Positions 1 to 12,042 are shown, numbered from the stretch's first letter. The stretch: DNA of 64,000 nt from Corinectria fuckeliana (GCA_019137255.1 WPDH01000065.1:248001-312000); one strand, 5' to 3'. The notes: generated by a model from the sequence alone, not told the origin. Numbers and translations: made by a program.

Positions 1-531
1 CAGGGATAGCCATTGCCAGACCCCGCGTACTTGGGGCAGAGTTGGAGAGTGATTTGTTCTTCTTGTGACAACCGTTTGGCTCCGCGCTTCAGTCTTGGGA
101 GGGCTTCGTCGACGATGAGAAATAAGGAGGATAAGGAGGGGGGAGGAGGAGGAGGAGGAGGAGAGAAGCTCAGAGGGGAAGCAGTCTAGGCGAAGTATGC
201 GTTTTGAGTATAAGGCTAGGGACGGAGAGATAGAAGGCGAGCTTGTACTCTGGAAGGATAAGCGTTGTTGGTTGTTTGGTTGGTTGGTTGGCATGCGGAG
301 CGAGGGCATTGTGATGGAGCGTCGTGAATAATGGGGTTGGTTGTTGATGCTTGCGCGCAAAATCCATTCGCAAATCCGTACATGAGCGGTTCTTTCTTTG
401 CAGTGCGTCGTGTTCTTTGTCCGCGCTCAAGTGTGGAGGTGTCCATTCGTACTTGGATGTTCTCGCAGCTCGGCTTATACCCTGCGTCCCCCAAACCCTC
501 CTGGCAGCCTCACCTCCGTCACCCTGCTTCC
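1..531. other. Left-edge non-coding stretch, 3' side of the Rad51-like gene
   Basis: No gene is supported here. It lies downstream of the minus-strand stop at 532 and should hold that gene's 3' UTR and terminator. A GGA trinucleotide tract lies at about 142-163 and a (GGTT)n-like tract at about 270-290. An open minus-strand frame over roughly 1-115 could be an exon of a gene running off the left edge, but it has no start codon or clear splice acceptor. Confidence 0.5.
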
Positions 532-1903
532 CTAGTCCCTCTCCTTCTCGCTTTCTCTCTCTCCCCCGTTAAACGCCTCCGTCACCCTCGCCCCTTGGAC
601 ATCCACCGCCGCCCACCTCTGCTCGCGATCCCGGCGCGCGCCGCTCCAGCCCTCCCACACGCCCATCACATCCAGCAGCACCTCGACGGCCCACGCCGCC
701 TCCCCGTCGCCCGCGCGGAACGCCGCCTCGGCGTCGTCTCGTCTCCGCGGCAGCCGCGTGCACAGCAGGTGCAGGTCCAGGAGCTGGCCGAAGACGAGGC
801 CGAAGCTGGGTTTGCTGCGCCGCGCCTGTGCGGCGTAGCCCGGCGGCGGGGGCGGGTTGAAGATGGAGCGGAGCGTGGGGTCCAACGGGGTTTTTGGGGC
901 GGCGTCTGAGGAGGATGAAGAAGAAGATGAAGAAGAAGATGATGTCGAGTTTAGCAGGAGGACCAGCGGGCTCGTGGGTAGGTTGCGCGTGAGGTCGCGC
1001 AGGTGTGCGCCCAGGAGCTGCAGCGCCGAGTGGGCGGCGGATTTCTCGCGGTGAGTGAAGAGGCTAGTTAGCAGGGAGGAGAAGTGGGTGACGACGATGA
1101 TGTCGGGAAGTGGTGGCGTTTTCGGTCTCGGGTGATGCTGGCGCCGTTGTTCAGGCTGTGGAGGTTGAGGTTCAGGTTGAGGCTGGGGAGGTGGCGGTGG
1201 TGGTAGTTCGTCTTCCTCGTCGTCTTGACTATCGCCAATCTCCTCCACCGGCACCTTGCCTTCTCCTCCCGAGACATCTGCATTATCACCATCTTCCTCG
1301 TTGTTCCCTGCCTCCTCTTCGCCTTCACTCTGCTCCTCGCCTTCCGCCCCCGGTCGGTCTAGATCCGCCAGCACCTCCCACAGCCCATCCAGGTCAAAGA
1401 CGCACGACAGCATCACCGTCTCCAAGCACGCCCTCGTCCGCGCCGCAACCTCGGCCTCCGCTGCGCCTCTCGCCGTGAGCTCCGCCCTCACCGCGTCCCG
1501 CAACCCGCCGAGCATCACACTGGCAGGCTTGGGCGTGACGACCAACCCGCGCACGGCGCCCCCCTCGCTGCACAGCGAGTGCGCGAGCGTCTGCAGGCCC
1601 AACTGCACGGAAACAACTTCCACATCAATGAGGATGTCCCCCCCCCTAACGAGCGGTGGCACGAACCTTGACGCCCATCTCCTCATCCTCCGCGCTGAGC
1701 CCCACGACGCTCCCGCGCTCGAAACCACCCACCAGAACGTAGTCGTCTAGGTCGGCGCAGCCCGTTCTGCACGCGCCTAGAGCCGTAGCCGCATCGCGAC
1801 GCTTGGCTTCCTTGTTGGCCAGGACAGATGCCGATATCGGCTCCAGCGCAAAATGAGAGCTGGCCTGAGATGCAGGCGCGGGCGCGGGTGTGGGCGTCCC
1901 CAT
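532..1903 (-). CDS. RecA/Rad51-like DNA recombination protein with degenerate P-loop
   Basis: Two exons (1667-1903 and 532-1602) joined across a 64-nt phase-0 intron give 435 aa. The start is the first in-frame ATG, at 1903; an upstream TTG is not used. The join restores GGFERGSVVGLSAEDEEMG followed by VKLGLQTLAH, which matches the layout of the Rad51/RecA core (GG.E.G.v..i....G...L..Q.l..). The usual GxxxxGKT Walker A is absent: acidic residues stand where GKT is expected. A hydrophobic strand, DIIVVTHFSSLL, may be a Walker-B-like strand. The middle is a low-complexity acidic, Pro and Ser-rich linker (the Ser tract is encoded near 905-945). Known: fungi carry a family annotated as Rad51-like C-terminal domain proteins. 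Inferred: a non-ATPase Rad51 paralogue-like factor. Its exact role in recombination is unknown. Confidence 0.7.
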
Positions 1904-2831
1904 GCTGGTGTACACTATGGGTTGAATGTGTGCCGGTGTTGTCGTTGTAAGGCTTGTCACGGCCAAGCATGTGAGTTATGAAGTTGGAGCCCGAGGCATC
2001 TAGTTTCCTTCCCCTTCCCACTACCACGAAATACTTGGGCCACCATCATACTTACCTACCACCTACTAGGCATCTAGACATGTTAGGCATAAAGCTTACG
2101 TACTTCTAAACGATCTACATCATGGTCTGAATTGGCTTTGACGACGCTGCATTGCCGTTCAGCCTTGACATGGCCAATTACATCACGCCTTGCTCCACAC
2201 TTAACAACCAACCCATTTTTACCAGCTTTTGAGCCTCACATACTAGCCATGTTCTTAGGTACCAGGTCCATGACTAGAGGTACGTAAGCCGGGGCAAACA
2301 CTTCGAGGTAAGTATTGTATTGGTGCGGTAGCAATCAGACGAGTCTCGGTTTAAACAGATACAAAAGGTCTTCATGACACTCTCCCAACCTCCGGCGTTC
2401 CTCCATCTGCATTGTGCCTCCACGGTCGAGGTCCGTCTTAGGGAATCCATAGTCTTATCTCCAAATCAAAGGGCCGACCAGGTTGTCCTGTTTCGCATAA
2501 CCCGTGCCCCGCCCAAAATCCGATCTATCCATAGATCTCTCGTCTCGTTGTCTCCTCATGCCAGGCCCTCTAACCGAGGGCTCACATCCCTTTCCGATCC
2601 TGCATGCCCCAGGTCCTTGCCGTGGACCCCGGGGGCTTCACAAAGGAAAAACTCCTGATTTAGTGAGGAGCCTACTGCATTTCTCGACGTCTCCATTGGC
2701 GTTGTGTTCTCTTGGTTTCGTTCGATTGGAAACAGGTGCCACGTCTTTCCGCTCCCGGGCTGCGTGACCATCGAACTCTTCAACAACGACGCTCGCCCTG
2801 TCTCTAGTGGTCGCCAGGCGCTCAGTTTCCA
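1904..2831. other. Intergenic: Rad51-like promoter and pal1 3' region
   Basis: This is the 5' side of the Rad51-like gene and the 3' side of pal1. The open frames here show no conserved motif or splice structure. I see no RNA gene. Confidence 0.5.
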
Positions 2832-4952
2832 CTAGACGGCGGTCCCAGGCGCAGGGGGGGCATTGCTTCCATCTGGGCGAGCCCTTCGTCCACCCTTCAA
2901 GCTCTTCATTCGGCCCAAGAGACCAGTTGGCTTTGGCGCCGCGCCATCATCTAGGGATGAGCTCGCGCCTGTGGTTGCTCGTCGCTCCAGAACAAGTCCT
3001 GCCGAAGGACGACGTCGACTCGCCGTAGGCGGGTTAGGAGGTGACTTCGCGCCATCTCGGCCCTTCACGCTGATGAATTCTTCGCCCTTGTTAAACTCGG
3101 AGAAGAATGGGTTGTTGTCGGAGCCAGTGCTCGCTGCAGAGGCCATCCCGTCCGGTGTGATCCTGGTGTAGCCACCCTCACCGTTCGACCGGGTTGCACT
3201 GTAGTCACGGGGACCTTTGTTGATGTGTCTGATGCGTTGAGCCAGCGATTTCTTGCGCTGAAGGCCTCCCTCCGTGTTCTCCTGCGCTTGCTCTGCCTGG
3301 CGGCGAACGATGGCGCTCCTGGCGGCGGGCGTACCCTCCAAGAAAGTCGATGTTCCCAAACCATGGGTTTCCTCGCCGTGGATGATGCTGCCGCGGGAGA
3401 TGGGATCGAAAATTGGCGGGTCAGTACGCGATGGGGGATAGTAGCCGGGGCCCGACTTCCCGCCTTTAGAGAAGTCTCGGAAGGCCTCGTCGGTAGCATT
3501 CCCCATGAAGGCAGAATGGTCGGCTGAAATGTTGAGCGGGCCTGCACCACCCAGGGAGTTGTTGAGAGAATCCTTGGGGAAAGCCTGCATGGGCGCGCGA
3601 CGGCTGCTTCCGCGATTCCGGTGGGGGTTCAAGGCATCAAAGGGGCCATCGTGATGGAATACTTGTTGAAGGTTAGTACATGGGGAGGAGAGTTCGCGGT
3701 GCGCAAGACGTACCTCCAGTTCCGTAGATACTCGTCGCATCAAGCTGGTCAATGATATCCATTCGCCGGCTGGGACGGGTCGGCTTGCTCTTATCCTTAC
3801 CGTCCCCGCGGCGCGGTCGATCTCGCTCACGTCGCTTAGCTTCAATCATCCTCTTTTCTTCCTCGGTGAGAGGTTGCGCGTCAAAGTCCAAGACGGATGA
3901 TTCCGAGTTTCGTCGTGGGCGGCGTGGGGGTTTTCGCTGGGGGGAGTTAGGTGTCGGTCGCGCACCACTGGAGGCCTGCATCCTTCGCGCTCTAATAGCA
4001 TCCTCCTGAGAGCGTGTTGGGCGGTGGCTGCCATCGGGGGGTGGCTGGGCGTTATCGCCTGGTCGTCGCGGAGGCGGACGATCCATGGGGCGACGAGGAC
4101 CAGGTGGTGGCTTTGCCCGGTCGCTACTGGCCTTATCGTCTAGTGTCAAGGAATCCTAAGAATCGTGGTCAGCGTTCGTCGGCCGTGAATTGTACCCGCC
4201 AAGATGGATGAGATAGTGATGGGGAGAAGGCGGGGTTGGTGAGTTGGTGATGGATTCATCATCGGATGGCATTTAGCCGCGTTGGTAAAACGTACAAAAA
4301 TCTCCTCGGCGGAAAGTGACTTTGAATCGGACTGAGTGGACATGACTCCTGGTGACCTCAGGGGCGGTGGTGCTTGATCGATGAATGGGTTTCGCGATAG
4401 CGGGCGTGCAGGAGGGTCATCAAATGGAGACGCGGGTTTGTTGAAGAAGGGAGGAGAGTCGAGGTTGGCTGGAGAGGGAGCGCGATTTCGAAAGGGATTG
4501 TTAGAAGATAAGTTGAGGGTGACGCCGTTGGACTGGCCAGAATTGGCGGCGTGGCCTGCTTCCAATAAAACCATCAGCTGGCGACCAAGCAAACGTAGAG
4601 GGAACGGGCGCATGCATGCAATGACGACGACATATGGGCTAGGATGAAACAGACAATCTCCTCTACATGACACAACAGGGCCGCCAGCTTAGTGGATCGA
4701 CAGCAATGCTCTGGTGAGTTGTTTGCCAACTTGGCACGCACCCCTTCCAAGTCCCCTTCCCCTTCCCCATCCAGTCCCCTTTGCACTTTGCAGGTCGCAA
4801 GCGCCGGGTTAGGACAGGAGTCGAGTGAATCCTGGCGGGAAGACGATAAAGGGAGGCGTCTTGAAGGGGGGTTGTCGCAGATGGCATCAAAGCGAGATCA
4901 AGGGGTAGGTAGGTGGGCGCTTACCGGGCTGAAAGGACTGAGCAGTCGACAT
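2832..4952 (-). CDS. pal1: Pal1 family cell-morphology / endocytic-site protein
   Basis: Four exons: 4925-4952 (nine codons plus one base), 4296-4555, 3714-4155 and 2832-3661. The introns are 369, 140 and 52 nt, and the total is 1560 nt (519 aa). The Pal1 signature is intact across the third junction: RRMDIIDQLDATSIYGTG then VFHHDGPFDALNPHRN. The rest is disordered, basic and Pro-rich. NPF tripeptides occur in the N-terminal part (NNPFRN, RNPFID) and near the C terminus (NNPFFS). Known: Pal1 in S. pombe is needed for cylindrical shape and localises to growing tips and the septum; budding-yeast Pal1 joins early endocytic patches, where NPF motifs bind EH domains such as those of Ede1. Inferred: the same cortical role here. 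The first exon is very short and followed by a long intron, so an ORF-only model would miss the start. Confidence 0.9.
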
Positions 4953-7900
4953 GATTGCGAAGAGGTGAGCTGAGCGGTGTTTGCTCGGTCGCAGATCCCA
5001 AGAATGGAGAGTAAAGTCGATCCAGTGCAATGTAAAGCAGAACAGAGTAGAGCAAAAATAAAGCTGGGCAGAAGCAAGCCAAGTAAAGATCCTTGCCGGA
5101 TTGGACTGCCCCGGACCGTCTTTCGCGAGATACGTAGCTTGGAAAGGGTTAAATTCCTCTGACCTGGGAACCCAGACCTAGCGTCATACCAGGTCGCAAA
5201 ACAGACCGTCAGCGATGGGCGATGGGGCGGGTCAAGGGCTTGGCTTCTTGCTGGGTTGGTGGATTGGTGGTGCCCAAGGACCAAGGACCAAGGAAAGGAA
5301 AGGGGGGGTTGGCTCGTATGAAGGAACGCGACGATCGCCCGAGCGGCGGAGCCACAAAGTCGCTTGGACGTGACGCGTCTAGTCCTTGGCTTTGGTTGTG
5401 AGGTATCACCAAGTGCACTGGTGCTCGGGTCGGTGGAGAGGGAGATGATGAGAAGCGGTCGGCGAAGGGAAAGCGCTGGTTGAGGGGGGACCGATCTGCG
5501 GGCGTCGGCTGAAGGTCGAGCAGCTACGGGATGTTTCGTGCTCGGCTGGGAAGTCGTCGGGGGGTGTCTATCAGCGGGGCAGCCCAATGAGTGGGTGCGG
5601 CTGTCGATGGAGGGATGGACGCTTTGGGTTGGGCTAGTTGCACTGGTCCAAGGGGTGCTTTGCTGGTGGCCTTCTGGCTTCTGGTCTTCTAGCCGGGTGG
5701 GTGACTGTGGCCGTACCGTCGACAGGGGTGTGGACTTTGTGGTTGAGGTGCACCGTTGATCAGAGGAACTGTTCGATCGAGAAAGGCGGGCGAGCGAGCG
5801 AGTGATTGTGCGTCTCGGGAACGCCCGGTCGCGGATGAGGAGCAGGTCGAGAGTGAAGCTGAGCGTCTATCTGAGCGTAAAAGTGAGAGCGATCGATCAA
5901 GACAGTGGGAGGTCAAGCCGCTCTTTATTATTAGCGACCTAGGTGCACAGGACAGGCGGTGGGCGGGCCTATAGCGAGCAGGCAAGGGAAGGAGGGATTT
6001 GGAGGTCAGGTTCGGAATCGGATGGGTGGGCGGGTTCTTGCAGGTAAACCCCAGGAGGCGATTGATACTAGGTGATCAATATGCAGCCGTAAGTCGGTGT
6101 TGATTTTTTGCTGAGATTGCTCGTGTTCTGGTGTTGGTTGAGTCTGGTTCTTTTTGAGGCTACGGGAACTTGTTGGTGGATGATGGTTCGGGACAGACTT
6201 GGCGGTTGAGCAATGAATTGCGGGTCATCAAGTGTCACTCTTTTTTTCCGGGTCACCAGTAGGGGATGAGAAACAGGGGGGGTTCGTGAGAATCCGACGT
6301 TGGGAGATTAAGAGTAATGGAGAAGTAAGAAGTGGGAAGCAAGGCAGAGAGGGAGAGGGAGAGCAGATACAAGGTGAGATATGAAGGGGAGTGCCTTGTT
6401 TGCCTGAGGTATCTAGTAAGGCGAAGCGAGGTAGGGAGTCGAAATTGGGGAAGGAGAGGGAGAGGAACTGAGAAGAAATGAGAAGAACAGAAGGAGAAGG
6501 AGTAGGAGTAGAAGGAGGACAAGACTCGGAAGGCTGAGAGGGAATGAACCGAACGACTCAAGACCAAATACGGGTACCGGTACCTCTGGCAGATGCTGTG
6601 TGGGTTTTGCATAGAACTACTCCCCCCTACCTACCACTACTACATACCACTTACTAGTATCCAGATGGCTTTCTGCGTACATAGGCCTACTATGTAGGTG
6701 CTGACAAGCTGGGAACGCGGGGACGATACGGGACGAGGATCGGGACAGGCCCAGTCCAATTGGAAGGTCTGCTGCTTCGTGCGTATAGTGGCATTTACCT
6801 GCACAATGTAAGGCGGCCGACGGGGCAATTTGAACAAGCCCACCAGGGATAGTCAAGGCATTCCATCCTCTCAGCGAAGCGGCCGCCTTGGAGTCTTGTT
6901 CCGGGAGCTGCACATTGTGCGAATGGCGCAACCACCTTGAGCCGCCGTGGCTTACCCATTCCCAGCTGCTAGTCTACATACTAGTAGTACCAAAACTGTG
7001 CGTGACTCGCTAAGCCGTGTGATGGCAGCAGGAATGGATGGATTCATGAATCCATCTAATTACATATTAATACATAGTAGACTACGTTAGTACATACGAA
7101 GTACCGTGTCATAATGGGGACCCAAAAATGGAACCCCCGGTCATCTGGCTTGGCTCCCTCCCCACAAAGTCCCCATCTCCAGTGCCACGGCCCCCTGAAC
7201 GCCGGGACCGATGCCAGGACCGGGCGTCCGCCGTGCAGACCCCGGCCCAACCATTGTTCAATTCAGGAGACTTGCATGCTATGAACGGAGTTGTTATGCC
7301 CTGAGGCATCGTCATGTTGAATAACTGCCAGATCCCAGAGGCACGAGCAAGGCAGTCAGGCCTATTCTGCATATTGTCTCGCTTTCTGTGTACTCTTTCC
7401 CCCGGAGACGCCGAAGAAGGCGAGCCTTTGGCTCCGACCGAGTTGTCCGTGCTGCGGCAGCGTGGATCCCAACGTTGCGACTCAAGGAAGGCCAGGTATC
7501 TCCGAAGTACTCCGTACTTAATAGTCTACATAGGGTAGTAGATTTATGTATCTGATCTGATTGGGATCGGCCGGTGGGATCGGTCGGTGCTGGTCCGTCA
7601 TTAGGATAGCAAGGGGACTCGCAAACTCGCTCACATCAAAGCACGGGTGCGAGTGACCATACATAGTAGCATCATTGGAATACTCCGTGCGAAGTACGAA
7701 CGATTACCAATTACTTGGACGAACCCAGCCTCGTACGGGTGATTGCTGCGGTTGGCCGACCGACCAGGGCAACACGTGCTGGAATCGCACTGCAATTTAT
7801 TGTTCACTCGATCGGTTTCCGTGTCAGTGGGCTGGGAAATTGCCAGCCTAGATTAATGGTTTGTTAGGGTCTTTGGGTATAATTAGTTAGTCAATATCAC

Positions 7901-8372
7901 GCGGCATTGAATCGCGTCCTAGTAAAAGAAGGTTGAATTTCCCCTTTCCATAAGGGACGCCAACCAGGCCGAGAAGGGCCTGAGACGAGATGTTAGTGCA
8001 ATGTACTACGTGGTAGGTCGGTTGGCGCCATCACGGGGAACGTCCTTAATTCAAGGTTGAGGGGCAAGGCCTTACAGTATTAATAGGCTATGCAGGCATT
8101 CCTGTTGCAATGCCATGACCAACACGAGGTTGCAATCTTTCTTCCTCGAGCATACTATGTAAGTACATACTAGAGGTATGCAGTTGTTAGTATACGTATC
8201 CGTATACGAAGCAAGCATAACCGAGGTCTGGCTAGACGCTGATCGCATCCATCTACAGAGTACAGTTCATAAAAGTGAGCGTACTGTGCTGGTCCTTGTG
8301 TTTTTGTGACGTGAACTGAGCTCCAGTTATGTACTTAGTCGAAACCTCAAGGTTGTTGTTCTGTTTAACGCC
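4953..8372. other. Long intergenic stretch, pal1 promoter/leader on its left side
   Basis: About 3.4 kb with no supported gene. On the minus strand 5.0-6.6 kb is pyrimidine-rich, as expected for a long pal1 5' leader and promoter. From 6.6 kb onward the sequence is less biased and carries several copies of the dispersed word TACGAAGTA/TACTCCGTA (for example near 7094, 7504 and 7681). Open frames such as 6253-6612(-) are low-complexity Ser/Tyr/Leu translations of the pyrimidine tract. Confidence 0.5.
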
Positions 8373-9190
8373 GTGACGTCCCTGTCTAAAGGGCAAAGGG
8401 CGCCTACCTATCTGTCTGCATCTCTAAATACACCGAAACCTCAAGGTGAACTGCATCTCAAACCCAAATCCACATTTCAACCCCCCAAATACGGACGGAT
8501 TTGTCGCATAGCTCGGACAGGGAAGTCGGGCTCGCGAATCTGGACACAGATAATGTTAATTCTACTCCAGCAGACCAACTCACATCCACGGACAATTTTG
8601 TCACAGGACCTCCTTGGTATCAGACGAGGGCCTCCGACAAAGATCCTTATTTGGGAAGTCTGCTACTGTGCAAAACAAGATGCCTGAGAGCATCGAGGCC
8701 TGGATGCCCCCGAGCCGACAAGTCGTTTTTATCGGACATGATTTACGAAATAAATTACGAGCTCTAAACCTACTTCGACTCAACTACTCAGCTTCTACCG
8801 TCACCACTCTAGATGCCCTGCACGTCTCAACAGGGCTGTATCGCTCACGGTTCACCCTCCGTCGTGCTCAAACTAGGATGCCCTTATTCCAAACTGCCCT
8901 GTGGCGGGAATGTTGCCAAATTTAGTTCAAGAGGCGTTACTACTCCTAGCTATGGAAACGTACAGAAGCCAACCTGGAGTTTTGAGAGAGAGATAATATA
9001 CAATCAAGGAGGCCGCCTTAAATCATCTTCCTCAAAACTCCTACCGCCAGATGAAATCACCAAGCACATGTTTACCGGGCAGAGACGCAAAGAAGAAAAA
9101 GAAGAGGTGGAACAAAAGCCGAAAGCATCAGTCGAAAATACGGTATGCAGAGATGCAGGAGAGAATACGTGACGACCGTGCAGCCAAGAG
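8373..9190 (+). pseudogene. Decayed Gfd2/YDR514C-like DEDDh nuclease-fold gene
   Basis: Fragments of one protein family appear in order but in shifting frames. They are EVGLANLDTDN (about 8520), PSRQVVFIGHDLRNKLRALN (8710-8770), STVTTLDALHVS (8800), LGCPYSKL..GGN (8875-8910), ALLLLAMETYRSQPG (8935-8985, different frame), then a basic Lys/Arg-rich tail (9090-9200, third frame). Known: fungal Gfd2/YDR514C-like proteins have a C-terminal RNase-H-like DEDDh domain with GHD and a later H..GND motif. Here the last motif reads PCGGNVAKF, so both the catalytic His and Asp positions are changed, and a frameshift follows at about 8925. A stop (TAA, about 8999) ends the middle frame. I infer a relic of a full gene. 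Whether it decayed by RIP or drift is not clear, since changes other than C-to-T are present. Confidence 0.6.
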
Positions 9191-9646
9191 GCGAGCAGCC
9201 GCTGGGGCAGTAGACAAGACCTTGATGTCAACGTCTACAGTTTGCTCTGTCTATGGATGGGAGGGCCTGCCGTTTAGCACTTAGGTAACCCCCAGCAGCT
9301 GCTGCTGTTCCCGCCGCCATGAAGCTGAAGCTGCAAGCAAGGGAACACGAAGGGGTATTTATCGGGGGCCCATCAGAATAGACATGTGGACGTGGGCTGC
9401 TGCGACGGCAAGTAAGGAGAGTTCTCTACCGCGTGTCCTTTGCGGTTCGTCGAAGCGGCAAGAAATTGATTCAATTTCAATATGAACTCATATGTTGCCT
9501 GAGACCCTTTCTCGTACTACTGTGCCACGGAATGGGCTCCCCACAGAACGCTATCTATGCGTTACTGTATAACTGCTCCTTGGATCTTTGCTAGACAGCA
9601 CGAGACGCAGGTCCCCGGAACCCCTACCTCTCAGCAACTGATGGAT
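9191..9646. other. Intergenic between nuclease relic and SDR gene
   Basis: About 450 bp with no supported feature. It is the 3' flank of both neighbours. Confidence 0.5.
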
Positions 9647-10614
9647 TCACCAGGGAAGTTTCAGCGGGGTTGAGAGATCTCGTCCGAGGACGGCTTCGGC
9701 AGTCCCGATATCGCCTGCTCGTTCGAGATGTGGTTAGTAGAAGTAGGCGAAGGAGAAGAAGAAGCCTTTGGCGAGATGGGTGTGACTTACGGGGTCCTCG
9801 AGGGGCCCAGTACTCGCCTGACTTGCTCAGGTCCAGCTTGTCCGTCCAGTCGATCAAGCTGGCTGCTGCCTCGTCGGGTGTCACGGCTACGTCACATCCG
9901 GTCTGTTAGCGAACCTCGCGCTCTCCAACGTCGAACCAAGGTGCTGCAGCACTCACCACCGCCGTCATCCCAATACTTGTCGAACCCGACGCCCTTGGTC
10001 ATCTCGGTGCGCATGAAGCCCGGGTGCACGATGCTGACCACGACGCCCTTGTCCTTGAGGTCCAGGCTCAGCAGCTTGCCCACCATGTTCAGCGCCGCCT
10101 TGCTGGCGTGGTGCGCGTAGTTGCCGCCGCCCTCCTGCTCGTGTCGCAGCGCGATGCTGCCGGACTCGGAGGAGACAAAGACCACCTTGGCGCCCCCTCG
10201 GAGCAGGTCGGCCCGCACCAGCCGGTGCACGATGAAGACGGGCGCAATGGAGCTGGTCGTGTACATGCGCTGCTCGTCTTCCCAGCTGGGGCCTTTCTCC
10301 GCCCCGAGGTCCTCGGTCGAGAAATACCCAGCCGAAATGATCTTGTTTTGGTCTTGTCAACACTCGCCAGCGTCTCGTGGCTTCGGGCAACTCACCACGA
10401 CATCCAGCGGTCGATGCAGGTTTGAGACCAGCTTGTCCCCCACTTGGGAGTCAGTCAAGTCGATTCTTGGAAGCCACTTCACCCGCGCAGGGAAGCCCTC
10501 GGGGACCGAAGTCGATCTCGTCGTGCCGTAGACTGTGCTCCCTCTCGCAACGTGCTGCTTGACGAGGCTTGCGCCCAAGCCGCGGGTCGCACCCACGACT
10601 AACACCGACGACAT
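9647..10614 (-). CDS. Short-chain dehydrogenase/reductase (NAD(P)-binding Rossmann)
   Basis: Four exons: 10396-10614, 9957-10341, 9791-9886 and 9647-9714, with introns of 54, 70 and 76 nt. The CDS is 768 nt (255 aa), the usual length for a single-domain SDR. The start is ATG at 10614. The N-terminal dinucleotide-binding motif is VLVVGATRGLGASL (residues 4-17); IISAGYF aligns with the NNAG strand; VVFVSSESGSIAL carries the catalytic Ser strand. The active-site region reads NYAHHASKAALNMV, so the Lys is preserved but the Tyr is six residues before it instead of four, and His occupies the usual Tyr place. PGFMRTEM is the usual PG..xT segment. The C terminus runs GEYWAPRGPR into a short last exon ending in PLKLPW. 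It is probably a cytosolic oxidoreductase of the C-factor-like group; the substrate is unknown. Confidence 0.85.
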
Positions 10615-11039
10615 GACGACGGACGGTTCAGGCTGTTTGCTTCGAGTATTTCGAGGGTTTTGCTTTTCGCGATTTGCGATTTGCGATTTGCCACGATGGA
10701 ATGCGCTTTGTGTCTCTGGTAGATTGAGCTCCGTTCCCTCGATACAGTAGCAGTGTAGAAGTGCCGTTCGCCTGCAGTGATGTAATGGACCGCCATGGTG
10801 GGGTATGTCATCATGCGCCTGATCTCGTCACGAATCGATACTCTGGCGTATTCGTATCTACTACCTACAAGTACACAGTCAGTATTGAAGCTGAGTGCAT
10901 GACACTTGGACAAGATTCATACCCCTATCAACCAGACTATTTAATTCACAGATTATGTTCTCAGGTGATAGCAGTCAAGGTCAAAGCCCCTTGAGACATT
11001 GGGCTGAGACCTATCTCCAAGCGAATCTCCGAGTGAGCC
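10615..11039. other. Intergenic, upstream of SDR gene
   Basis: Promoter side of the SDR gene and of the tentative plus-strand gene that follows. The direct repeat TTTGCGAT lies at about 10672-10690. No other feature is seen. Confidence 0.4.
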
Positions 11040-11763
11040 ATGTTTCCTCTTCTCTCTCGACAACTTAGAAGCAACGACATGTTTAACCGCCCCGAGACTA
11101 CACTTTCGACGGCGTCGTATATCAAAGGCTCAGTTACCAGATTCCTGCTAGACAAACAAGGCATCACTCCAATAAGGCTTGTCTCATAGTTTAGTCTGAG
11201 TTGTTGAATTGAGTCATAGCTCGTCATCATCTCATCAAAATCCCTTGCCAATAAGAACGGTTCAATTTCACGAATGCCTCGTCAACAGGACTGGTAGCAA
11301 ACAAGATTGATGCGATCGTAAACCCGAGAACATTTGTAAGTCTATTATTCCCTTTCCACGTTTAGTCAGCTAACGCAGCATGTCTTAGCAAACCTACCAC
11401 ATCCACCATTCCAAGACTCCCCCGCACCACATCGCCAATCCGATGTCGCCAGATAATGTAGCCAAGCAGTTGCAGTTTTACCACATGGATTTGTACTTTG
11501 GAGCATCAATCTGGTGTCTGTTCAGGCGGAGCCACCCGGCATCTCGGCCAAGTGACTCTTCGCCGACTCCTAAGGCTTCAGGGTCTACCTCTATGGGAGT
11601 GTAAGTGAATAGAGGCGATCAAACCCTTTATGCGATGATACGTGGATTCCCTGTGATGGAAGATATATGAGGAAAACTGGTTACAATCTCTAGACAAGCA
11701 GTCGAGAGAGAACCTCCGGCTATGGCATGTCACGGCCATTCCTCAACACATCATGTTAGATAG
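11040..11763 (+). CDS. Tentative spliced gene of unknown function
   Basis: I do not recognise a family. Two introns have good signals. One runs 11336-11388 (53 nt, GTAAGT donor, GCTAAC branch, TTAG acceptor) and joins NKIDAIVNPRTF to QTYHIHHSKTPPHHIANP. The other runs 11601-11693 (GTAAGT donor, TAG acceptor), after which the frame ends at a TAG at 11761-11763. The middle exon 11389-11600 is fully open. An ATG at 11040 opens a 49-codon frame (MFPLLSRQ...) that would need a weak donor (GTCTCA) to reach the exon ending at 11335, so the 5' part is uncertain. It could be a small real gene or a gene remnant. Confidence 0.28.
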
Positions 11764-12042
11764 CTCGTAGCAAGAGAGCTAGCCCCTGAATTTAGTCTAC
11801 AGCAAAGGAGTAGTCTTGTTCCTGATTGTGTCTTCCCATATCTCGGGACCATAGTTCCACACTGCGCCTTGAAGCCACCCCTAGAGATTCCCATTGCAGC
11901 CAGCCATCCATCTTTCCTTCATTCCGCAAACCCCAGCGTACCAGACATGTCCGTAAGCACCGTCAATAGCCGACATTTACTGCAATGATTTACATACCGC
12001 TCCTTGCAACATGAGCCTTCACCACAACATACAAACGGCTTC

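Noticed and set aside
1..115. Open minus-strand frame at the left edge (RLKRGAKRLSQEEQITLQL)
   Set aside because: Protein-like, but without a start or supported splice acceptor inside the window; too short to call.
331..909. 192-codon plus-strand frame
   Set aside because: Antisense to the GC-rich 3' half of the Rad51-like gene.
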